Source of the DNA: Bacteroidales bacterium
GTDB taxonomy: Bacteria > Bacteroidota > Bacteroidia > Bacteroidales > JAADJA01
NCBI GenBank assembly: GCA_021106665.1
Contig: JAIOTR010000492.1
Span: forward strand, 1 to 10,010
Direction of reading: 5' to 3'
Length of the DNA: 10,010 nucleotides
Of the stretch, positions 1-5,609 are shown in pieces (the stretch's first letter is position 1; the number at the start of each line of letters is the position of its first letter). The notes below the pieces were generated by a model. The model was not told the DNA's origin. It saw nothing but the letters and a program-made list of their open reading frames with translations, and did no database searches. Made by a program: the position numbers and the translations under genes.

Positions 1-2342
1 CCACTTTGCTTTTCGAAAAATATCTTAAAATTTTTACTTGAGATAATAATCAGGGAATCATTTTCTTGTGATTGAATACGTGGAAGATCAGATAAGTCTT
101 TTTGAACTTTAAGGTTTTCAAAAGGTAATTTGAATTGTTCCCATGCTAATAAATGATTTTTAGGTATGAGGTTCTTATCATTTCGTGAAAATGCCTTGAT
201 TGTTAAAAAATATTCCGTTCCTGGTTTTAGTTCAATTTCAGGTAATGTTAAAAATACCATTCTGGATTTATGTGGTTGTATTTCTAAAATGTGGAAATTA
301 CCATTAAATAATATTTTTCCGTCAGCCATAATCTCCCATTCAAAGCGGAAATTTTTCAAATTTGTAAAATCATAATTGTTAAAAATATTAATAACACCAC
401 TTGCTAAATCAATGGGCTCAAATTTAATGGGTTGATAAACCTTTTTTACTTCCCATATGTGTGGATTCAATGAACGATCTGCCTGAACCAATCCATTTGC
501 ACAAAAATTAGAATCGTTGGGGACTCCTGATTCGCCCATATCTCCTCCATAAGTCCAATATTTATTTCCTTCTTCATCATATTTTAGAAATGTTTGGTCA
601 ACCCAATCCCAAATAAATCCTCCCTGAAGATTGGAATATTTATCAATAACATCCCAATAATCCTGAAGATTCCCAACACTGTTTCCCATGGCATGAGCAT
701 ATTCACAAAGGATCAATGGCCTGAGATCATCAGATTTAGCAAAGTATTCAATGAAGTCAATTTTTTTATACATGGGACAAAAGATGTCAGAAAGTCCTGT
801 CGTTCCAGCATCTTCACACTGTACGGGACGTGAAGGATCTCGTTCTTTGATCCAGTTATAGGTGTCTTTGAAATTCTGGCCATAACCTGTTTCATTGCCC
901 AATGACCAAATTATAATAGAAGGGTGATTTTTATCCCTTTCAACCATTGCTTTTGTTCTTTCCATGAATGCATGTTTCCATTCAGGTTTATTAGCCAAGG
1001 TTTTTTCAGGATTATAGGGATCGCTTCCATGAGCTTCGATATTGGCTTCGTCAATAATATACATTCCATATAAATCGCATAGTTCATACCATTCAGGACG
1101 ATTGGGATAATGGCTGCATCGTACCGCATTGATATTAAATTGTTTCATCAGCTGAATATCCAGGATCATAGATTCTTTAGTAATTATACGACCATTGATC
1201 ATATCATGTTCATGACGGTTTACTCCCCGAATTGTTATTGGAGTTCCATTAATGCATAATTGGCGATTTTTTATTTCAATTTTCCTAAATCCGACTTTTG
1301 TACTTACGGCATCAATAATTTTGTTCCTATCATCTGTTAGAAAAACTATAAGTGAATAAAGATTAGGTGTTTCAGCCGTCCATTTTTTTATAGATTGAAT
1401 CTTAATATTTGATATTGACTTAATTAATTCATCTTCTTTAGGAAAATCTTTGTTTTCAGAAGAATATGTGTAAACACTTCTTTTGTTTGAATTTTCCCTT
1501 AGTTCAAAGTTTACTGAAAAATTCGTATTAGAACCACTGATCTTAATATCCAGATCCAATAAACCGTAATTATATGTCGAATCCAGGGATGCCTTAGCAT
1601 ATATATCTCTTATATAAGTTTGAGGAGTAGAATAAAGATATACATCCCTTTCTATCCCACTAATTTTCCAATAGTCCTGTCCTTCCAGGTAGCTTCCATC
1701 ACTCCACCGGTATACTTCAAGTGCTATGGTATTGGTATCAGAATAATGCACAAAATCAGTAATGTTAAATTCAGTAGGTGTTTTACTATCCTGGCTATAA
1801 CCCACAAACTCTCCATTTATCCATAAATAATACGCTGACCTGACGCCACCAAAATGAATAAAAATATGTCGGTCATGCGAATTATCAGGAATCGTGAATT
1901 TAGTTCTATAGGAACCGACTGGATTATAATCGTGAGGAATATATGGTGGGTTGGATGGAAATGGGTATTCTACATCAGTATATATGGGTATTCCATATCC
2001 TTTTAATTCCCAGTTGGCCGGAACATCAATCTCATCCCAATCGGAATCAATATAGTCCGTTTTGTAAAAATCTCTTGGTCGCTCCTCAGGTTTTCGTACC
2101 CAGTTAAATTTCCATTTACCATTCAAAGAAATTAAGTTAGGTGATTTTTTCCAATTGTTATTTAAAGCATCTTTATAATTATCATAATGGTGAAAATATG
2201 CCTTGGATTGTTCAGAATTGATTCTGTGTTTTTGTGGATTTTCCCAATATGTTGCAAGATTTTTATCGTTTTGAGAAATTAAACTATTAGAAAAAATTAA
2301 CAAGAGATTTAAAAAAGCAATAAATAATAATCTATAAAGCAT
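1..2342 (-). CDS. lacZ: Secreted beta-galactosidase, glycoside hydrolase family 2 (LacZ type), 3' end cut by window edge
   Basis: Hydrolyses terminal beta-galactosides by a retaining mechanism; probably periplasmic. 780 codons are present without a stop. LacZ proteins run to about 1,000-1,050 residues, so roughly 250-270 residues (most of the small-chain domain) lie outside the window. Residues 1-23 form a signal peptide with a hydrophobic core ending SNSLIS. Family motifs follow in order: sugar-binding jelly roll with GGVRSAYYLWINGEFVGYSQ (Asp185 two residues later matches the E. coli Asp201 region), SDGSYLEGQDYW, then the TIM barrel with GVNRHEHD (His377), SHYPNRPEW (His411) and EANIEAHG (Glu436/His438, Mg site). 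The acid/base is Glu484 in IIIWSLGNETGYG and the nucleophile Glu547 in LILCEYAHAMGNS. The frame is consistent across these landmarks, so I see no frameshift. The ATG follows a TATCTTTG promoter element by 20 bases. It is the last gene after the structured-RNA region. Family call is certain; exact natural substrate is not. Confidence 0.95.
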   Translation of the reverse strand, partial: MLYRLLFIAFLNLLLIFSNSLISQNDKNLATYWENPQKHRINSEQSKAYFHHYDNYKDALNNNWKKSPNLISLNGKWKFNWVRKPEERPRDFYKTDYIDSDWDEIDVPANWELKGYGIPIYTDVEYPFPSNPPYIPHDYNPVGSYRTKFTIPDNSHDRHIFIHFGGVRSAYYLWINGEFVGYSQDSKTPTEFNITDFVHYSDTNTIALEVYRWSDGSYLEGQDYWKISGIERDVYLYSTPQTYIRDIYAKASLDSTYNYGLLDLDIKISGSNTNFSVNFELRENSNKRSVYTYSSENKDFPKEDELIKSISNIKIQSIKKWTAETPNLYSLIVFLTDDRNKIIDAVSTKVGFRKIEIKNRQLCINGTPITIRGVNRHEHDMINGRIITKESMILDIQLMKQFNINAVRCSHYPNRPEWYELCDLYGMYIIDEANIEAHGSDPYNPEKTLANKPEWKHAFMERTKAMVERDKNHPSIIIWSLGNETGYGQNFKDTYNWIKERDPSRPVQCEDAGTTGLSDIFCPMYKKIDFIEYFAKSDDLRPLILCEYAHAMGNSVGNLQDYWDVIDKYSNLQGGFIWDWVDQTFLKYDEEGNKYWTYGGDMGESGVPNDSNFCANGLVQADRSLNPHIWEVKKVYQPIKFEPIDLASGVINIFNNYDFTNLKNFRFEWEIMADGKILFNGNFHILEIQPHKSRMVFLTLPEIELKPGTEYFLTIKAFSRNDKNLIPKNHLLAWEQFKLPFENLKVQKDLSDLPRIQSQENDSLIIISSKNFKIFFEKQS

Positions 2343-2362
2343 TCCTGAATACAAATTTCCTT

Positions 2363-2370
2363 CAAAGATA
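2363..2370 (-). promoter_or_regulatory. Bacteroidota -7 promoter element for lacZ
   Basis: The minus strand reads TATCTTTG, an exact match to the TAnnTTTG -7 consensus of Bacteroidota housekeeping promoters, 20 bases before the lacZ ATG. No convincing -33 TTG is seen 19-21 bases upstream. If used, lacZ has a short leader of its own and does not depend on readthrough past the terminator at 2424-2455. Confidence 0.5.
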
Positions 2371-2423
2371 AATTATTTACGTTGTTGGGATTGACTCTTC
2401 CTTAATTAAATCAGATATATATT

Positions 2424-2455
2424 AAAAAGAACAGGTAAGGATAAAACCTTACCTG
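2424..2455 (-). terminator. Intrinsic terminator of structured element 1
   Basis: The minus strand has a perfect 9-bp stem CAGGTAAGG/CCTTACCTG (2447-2455 and 2432-2440) around a 6-base loop, followed by TTCTTTTT. The T-run lies on the minus-strand side only. It ends 81 bases before the lacZ ATG. Its arms repeat the GTAAGG/CCTTAC words that close the adjacent element 1, so alternative pairing is possible. Confidence 0.7.
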
Positions 2456-2487
2456 CTTCTATTAAGTAAGGCGATGAAAAGAAGAAT

Positions 2488-2519
2488 AGAATAAACCTAA
2501 TTATTAACCAAAACCAATT
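2488..2519 (-). repeat. 32-bp direct repeat core, copy 1
   Basis: Identical over 32 bases to 2756-2787, 268 bp away in the same orientation. Similarity continues on both sides with small differences: a shared TCCTTA 5' of the core on the minus strand, and the AGTAAGGTG and GCCTTACT flanks. This makes it a duplicated unit of about 75 bp with a more strongly conserved centre. Confidence 0.9.
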
Positions 2520-2581
2520 TTAAGGATTATCACCTTACTATTCTTATAAATATCTTGTTTACTTGGTCTTAATCTGACATG

Positions 2582-2612
2582 TAAAATTACTAAATGTATT
2601 ATGAAAAACAAA
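2582..2612 (-). promoter_or_regulatory. Candidate promoter for structured element 1
   Basis: Minus strand: TTTG (2612-2609), exactly 19 bases, then TAATTTTA (2589-2582). This is the Bacteroidota -33/-7 spacing with one mismatch (A for the final G) in the -7 element. The surroundings are very AT-rich, so chance matches are likely. Confidence 0.3.
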
Positions 2613-2692
2613 AAAAAATTTAAAAAAGAATAATTTATTTTGTTTTTAAATAACAGATAATGGAGTTAAGCGATAGATTTTCAGGCTAAAAT

Positions 2693-2728
2693 AAAAAAAC
2701 CGATGAGGGATTGAACCCCCATCGGTTT
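2693..2728 (-). terminator. Intrinsic terminator of structured element 2
   Basis: A 13-bp stem (2716-2728 with 2697-2709) around a 6-base loop is followed by seven T on the minus strand. The single imperfect position (2719 with 2706) is a G-U wobble in minus-strand RNA but an A-C mismatch in plus-strand RNA, so the hairpin fits minus-strand transcription. It ends the second structured element and may also stop readthrough from the sigma factor gene. Confidence 0.75.
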
Positions 2729-2755
2729 AAAAGTAAGGCAATTTAAGAAAGGAAA

Positions 2756-2787
2756 AGAATAAACCTAATTATTAACCAAAACCAATT
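2756..2787 (-). repeat. 32-bp direct repeat core, copy 2
   Basis: The second copy of the core at 2488-2519, identical over 32 bases, at the same place inside its stem-enclosed element. In both copies the core lies between the stem arms and is A/T/G-rich on the minus strand with almost no C, so it should stay largely unpaired and free for contact with another nucleic acid. Confidence 0.9.
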
Positions 2788-2905
2788 AAGGAAAGACACC
2801 TTACTTTTAAGTCTTTATGTAATGAACGTTTACTAATTTAAAATCTTCTGTTTTTTTATTGCTAATATCGACTGATCAAAATGTGTACCAAAATATTAAC
2901 GTTTC

Positions 2906-2935
2906 TAAATATACTTTTATTTGATAAAAAAACAA
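2906..2935 (-). promoter_or_regulatory. Candidate promoter for structured element 2
   Basis: Minus strand: TTG (2935-2933), 19 bases, then TATATTTA (2913-2906). The layout equals that of the candidate before element 1, with the same A in place of the final G of TAnnTTTG. AT-rich context makes this weak. Confidence 0.22.
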
Positions 2936-2995
2936 TAATTTTATAATATTCAAATAGAGCTATTATTTAATTCTAATTTTCTTTTTAGCTTTGTA

Positions 2996-3622
2996 TTAAA
3001 CAGCCTTTAAATACTTCTCCCCTATCTCAAACAGATTTGATTTTTCATTTCTGATCACCCGAAGATTCTCAAATGGAATCTTCACTTTCTTCCTCATTAA
3101 AATCAATACCTTTTTTTGCAAAATACTTCTTGCCCTTGTTAATTGTGATTTGGATGTATTATCAGAAATATTTAACATTTTCCCAATCTCCTTATGAGTA
3201 TATCCTTCTATCACATTCAAATTAAATACTGTTCTATACCCATTTGGAAGTTCTTGAACAAGTTTTACAAGTTCTTCTTTTGACAATTTGTCATAAATAT
3301 TTTCTTCATTTGAAATTGGAACCTCCAAATCATCAATATCCTGAAATTTTGCATATCGCAAATTTTTACGATAATGATTAATTGCTGTATTTATTATTGT
3401 TCTCCTGATCCAGCCTTCCAGCGATCCTTCATTTCTAAATTCCTTTATCTTAATAAAAATCTTAATAAATCCTTCCTGTAAAATATCATCAGCCTCCATT
3501 TCGTTACCTGCAAATCTCAGACATATACCATACATTTTAGGTGCAAAATATTTGTACAAAAGCTCATGAGACTTTTGATCGTTCTTTAAAAATATTTTAG
3601 TATTTATATCTGAATTCTGCAT
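2996..3622 (-). CDS. ECF-type RNA polymerase sigma-70 factor
   Basis: A 208-residue alternative sigma factor that would direct RNA polymerase to a dedicated promoter set. Sigma region 2 spans about residues 20-90, with the core-binding ADDILQEGFIKIF at 44-56 and GWIRRTIINTAINHYRK at 70-86 (regions 2.3/2.4). A short acidic linker (about 95-115) leads to sigma region 4 at about 117-171, with the HTH GYTHKEIGKMLNISDNTSKS. Regions 1 and 3 are absent, as in ECF factors. The last 37 residues are a basic extension that is not part of the core fold; its role is unclear. The ATG has no Shine-Dalgarno sequence. It lies 17 bases after the 51-codon ORF, so co-transcription is likely. No FecR-like anti-sigma gene or SusC-type receptor is next to it, so its inducing signal cannot be read from context. 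Confidence 0.93.
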   Translation of the reverse strand: MQNSDINTKIFLKNDQKSHELLYKYFAPKMYGICLRFAGNEMEADDILQEGFIKIFIKIKEFRNEGSLEGWIRRTIINTAINHYRKNLRYAKFQDIDDLEVPISNEENIYDKLSKEELVKLVQELPNGYRTVFNLNVIEGYTHKEIGKMLNISDNTSKSQLTRARSILQKKVLILMRKKVKIPFENLRVIRNEKSNLFEIGEKYLKAV

Positions 3623-3639
3623 TAATAATCATGGTTTAA

Positions 3640-3795
3640 TTAAGCGCTGTTTTTTGCTGTAGCGCTTTTTTTTGCATTTTCAAGTGCTGTTAATAATTTT
3701 TTAAGTGCGGAATTTTCATCTTTTTTTCTTTTGATGTAATATTTAATTTCATCATCAGAGTTGCTTATATTAGAAACTTGTTTTTCTTCTTTCAT
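3640..3795 (-). CDS. Small lysine-rich hypothetical protein (51 aa) upstream of the sigma factor
   Basis: ATG at 3795 opens 51 codons ending in TAA. The product is hydrophilic with no signal peptide or membrane segment: an acidic/polar start (MKEEKQVSNISNSDDE) and a basic helical second half (KKLLTALENAKKSATA). I do not recognise a family. It ends 17 bases before the sigma factor ATG in the same direction, which suggests one transcript. A partner role such as a small anti-sigma or co-regulator is possible but is inference from position only. Its last codons include two AGCGCT palindromes (3643-3648 and 3661-3666), giving a hairpin just before the sigma factor start. An inverted repeat lies 5 bases upstream of its ATG. 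Small ORFs in AT-rich DNA can be spurious, but the spacing favours a real gene. Confidence 0.6.
   Translation of the reverse strand: MKEEKQVSNISNSDDEIKYYIKRKKDENSALKKLLTALENAKKSATAKNSA
3642..3673. repeat. Inverted repeat AAGCGCT/AGCGCTT at the end of the small ORF
   Basis: Seven-bp arms (3642-3648 and 3661-3667) flank a 12-base loop. Read on the plus strand, a run of eight T follows, giving the form of an intrinsic terminator, although no plus-strand gene precedes it. Read on the minus strand, it is a hairpin covering the last codons of the small ORF, about 20 bases before the sigma factor ATG, where it could influence translation. It may also simply reflect repeated Ser-Ala codons. Confidence 0.45.
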
Positions 3796-3800
3796 AAACA

Positions 3801-3830
3801 GCAAATTTTCAATTGCACTGCAAAATTTGC
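3801..3830. promoter_or_regulatory. Dyad upstream of the small ORF-sigma factor operon
   Basis: A perfect 9-bp inverted repeat GCAAATTTT/AAAATTTGC (3801-3809 and 3822-3830) with a 12-base spacer lies 5 bases upstream of the small ORF's ATG. Overlapping it is a second dyad, TTGCA-C-TGCAA (3813-3823). It could be an operator or a 5' UTR hairpin controlling the first ORF of the operon. No exact TAnnTTTG promoter was found upstream. Confidence 0.45.
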
Positions 3831-3903
3831 CTTATTCGTTTTAATATACAAATTTTTATATGTCACAAAATCACTACATCTCTAAATAATACCATAATAA
3901 AAA

Positions 3904-3943
3904 CAATACAATTTATTCAAACATCCAATACATTACCAATACA
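3904..3943 (-). repeat. Helically phased heptamer array (TGTATTG x3)
   Basis: TGTATTG occurs three times on the minus strand, starting on the plus strand at 3904, 3926 and 3937 (CAATACA). The spacing is 22 and 11 bp, two turns and one turn of the helix. The outer copies are embedded in a longer 13-base repeat, CAATACAATTTAT (3904-3916 and 3937-3949). The array lies between the downstream TPR regulator's stop and the sigma factor operon, about 110-150 bases before the small ORF. This pattern suits a multimeric DNA-binding protein, but chance in AT-rich DNA is not excluded. Confidence 0.45.
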
Positions 3944-3994
3944 ATTTATATAACATACTGATTAAGTATACTTTAAAAAGTTTCATTTTTTTGC

Positions 3995-5608
3995 TTATAT
4001 TTTACTTAGAAAATCAGAAAGGTTAATGTCGGAATTGGTAATACTAAGTTTTTTCCTCAACCTTGTGCGAGCAGTTTCGATACTGCTTATACTTTGTCCG
4101 GTAATTGAAGAGATATCTTTGGTAGACATATTTAAGCGTAAAAAGGCACAGAGTTTTTTGTCATTGGCAGACAAATTTGGAAATTTATGGTTCAGTATAT
4201 TATAAAAATCAGAATGTACCTGGTTAAATCTGAGTTCAAATTCTTTCCATATATCGGTATCAATACTTGATTGAAGTTCAAGAATAACATCATTGATGGT
4301 TTTCTGGTTCTCCCTTTTAATTGTCGGGTTAATTTCAATTAATTTTTCTGAAATGGTGGTAATCAATTCATTTTTATTTACAAGGTAATTTACATTATCC
4401 TGTAGTTGTTTGTCCTTATATCCTAGATCTTCTTGTAATGAGCGATTTTCTATCCGAAGTTTTTCCCGGATAAGATTTTGTTTTTTTACTCTTGCTCGCT
4501 GCCTGCCAAACAGCATCAAAATAATTACTAACAATAAGACCAGAACTATGGCAATTGTAATTTGAAACAATTCAGTTTTTTGATATTCCAAATCTTTTAA
4601 TTGCTGATCTTTTCTGAATTGATATTGCATTTCAAGACGAGTGATCTTCTGGGAATTTTCCTGAAATTTCAGGCTGTCATTCAATTGTTTATATATTTCA
4701 TGAAAATGAAATGCTTCTTTATAGTTCGCCACAGCTGCATATGAAATGCTTAATTGTTGAGCAATATTTCTAGCAAGATAAAGCGATCTGACACTATCAG
4801 CAATATGATAACCTGTAATTAGATAAGGTAATGCCTTATTGAAATCTGCCTGAGAATTATAATATTTTCCAATTAAGTGATTTGCAGAAGAAATTCCACC
4901 ACCATCACCTTGCTCCATTTTAATTTCCAATTGTTTGAAAAAATAATCAATACATTTTGGATTTCCCATTTTCTGATACAGGCTCCCGATGTTCGCATAA
5001 TTATTGGCAATCCAGTTCCGGTTATTCAACTCTATATTTGTTTCAAGCGATTTAAGATAATACTGTAATGATTTGCTATATTCTCCCATTCTTTCATAAA
5101 TCATTCCTAAATTATTACTGTTTCCTGAAATCCACTTTTTGTCATTTTGTTTAATGTTGATCTCCAGAGCTTGATTATAGTACTGAAGACTTAATTCATC
5201 ATTTTCAAGATAGTAATAAATAATTCCAATCAGGTTGTAACAACGTGCAATTCCGTTAACATCATTTATTTCTTCCATGATTTCAAGACTATTATAGGAA
5301 TAATCGATAGCCAGGTCGTATACGCCTTGCGTTCTGAAGAATATGCCCAGATTATTATATGACTCAGCAATTCCTTTTTTATAGTTCTCTTCCTCGCTTA
5401 ATTCAAGAGCTTGCATCGAATAATCATATATTTTTTCTGAATTGACATATATTAGATCTGCAGCAATTTTATTGAGAAGATTAATTCGGGAAGTATCACT
5501 GATCGGATCATTCAGCTTTAATAACAAACTGTCAATATAATTCTGATCCTGTCCAAAAATATTCAGGGCAAAATGCATGATTAACAATATTATAACAATT
5601 CGTTTCAT
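3995..5608 (-). CDS. Membrane-anchored TPR regulator with C-terminal LuxR-like HTH (downstream paralogue)
   Basis: A 537-residue one-component transmembrane regulator. Residues 1-19 are a signal peptide (MKRIVIILLIMHFALNIFG, then Gln). TPRs cover about 40-310; helix-start motifs such as GIAESYNNLG, GIARCYNLIG, WISGNSNNLG and WIANNYANIG fall at residues 79, 119, 159 and 199, an exact 40-residue period as in kinesin-light-chain-like TPRs. One membrane span (about 348-367) is followed by Arg/Lys-rich residues and a coiled coil (about 370-410). A LuxR/GerE-like HTH at about 478-522 includes NDKKLCAFLRLNMSTKDISSITG and ARTRLRKKL. Predicted topology is periplasmic TPR sensor, membrane, cytoplasmic DNA-binding domain. 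There is no receiver or kinase domain. The ATG lies one base after the upstream paralogue's stop, so translation is probably coupled. Signal and target genes are unknown. Confidence 0.85.
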   Translation of the reverse strand: MKRIVIILLIMHFALNIFGQDQNYIDSLLLKLNDPISDTSRINLLNKIAADLIYVNSEKIYDYSMQALELSEEENYKKGIAESYNNLGIFFRTQGVYDLAIDYSYNSLEIMEEINDVNGIARCYNLIGIIYYYLENDELSLQYYNQALEINIKQNDKKWISGNSNNLGMIYERMGEYSKSLQYYLKSLETNIELNNRNWIANNYANIGSLYQKMGNPKCIDYFFKQLEIKMEQGDGGGISSANHLIGKYYNSQADFNKALPYLITGYHIADSVRSLYLARNIAQQLSISYAAVANYKEAFHFHEIYKQLNDSLKFQENSQKITRLEMQYQFRKDQQLKDLEYQKTELFQITIAIVLVLLLVIILMLFGRQRARVKKQNLIREKLRIENRSLQEDLGYKDKQLQDNVNYLVNKNELITTISEKLIEINPTIKRENQKTINDVILELQSSIDTDIWKEFELRFNQVHSDFYNILNHKFPNLSANDKKLCAFLRLNMSTKDISSITGQSISSIETARTRLRKKLSITNSDINLSDFLSKI

Positions 5609-5609
5609 T

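Larger units (their letters stand above)
2424..2539 (-). ncRNA. Putative small RNA or leader RNA, structured element copy 1 (lacZ-proximal)
   Basis: No known RNA family was recognised. The element runs from AGTAAGG (2539-2533) to CCTTACT (2471-2465), which close an 11-bp stem when extended inward over 2529-2532 and 2472-2475, with one G-U wobble in minus-strand RNA. The enclosed region holds a 32-base core (2488-2519) identical to copy 2 and reading GGTTTTGGTTAATAATTAGG in part. A terminator with T-run follows. A candidate promoter lies about 43 bases upstream (TTTG, 19 bases, TAATTTTA; 2582-2612). There is no convincing ORF inside. It could be a free sRNA or part of a lacZ leader; the existence of structure is better supported than the function. 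Confidence 0.55.
2693..2810 (-). ncRNA. Putative small RNA, structured element copy 2 (sigma-factor-proximal)
   Basis: A tandem paralogue of the element at 2424-2539. The closing stem is longer here: 12 perfect base pairs between 2799-2810 and 2727-2738 (TTAAAAGTAAGG on the minus strand), extended by two G-U wobbles. It encloses the same 32-base core (2756-2787). The stem's 3' arm abuts and shares two bases with the GC-rich terminator at 2693-2728. A possible promoter lies at 2906-2935 (TTG, 19 bases, TATATTTA), about 96 bases upstream; alternatively it is cut from the 3' UTR of the sigma factor mRNA, whose stop codon is 186 bases upstream. No protein is encoded. The RNA family is unknown to me. 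Confidence 0.55.

Noticed and set aside
166..1826. Open frames on the plus strand and off-frame minus-strand frames within the beta-galactosidase
   Set aside because: The minus-strand frame from 2342 encodes an uninterrupted protein with all LacZ motifs, so the others are shadows.
2475..2495. Short plus-strand leader peptide (ATG AAA AGA AGA ATA GAA TAA) in copy 1
   Set aside because: The frame is not preserved in copy 2, and the structural evidence favours minus-strand transcription.
2697..2728. tRNA-like T-arm in the terminator (GGGGGTTCAATCCCTC on the minus strand)
   Set aside because: The loop resembles a T-loop, but there is no acceptor stem, D-arm or anticodon arm around it, and the full 13-bp stem followed by a T-run is better explained as an intrinsic terminator.
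2465..2810. CRISPR array or insertion-sequence ends
   Set aside because: Only two repeat copies, 268 bp apart, with unlike spacers and terminators between them; no transposase, no target-site duplication and no cas genes.
3960..3994. Terminator after the downstream TPR gene
   Set aside because: Only weak, AT-rich partial dyads (around AGTATACT) without a stable stem or T-run on the minus strand.
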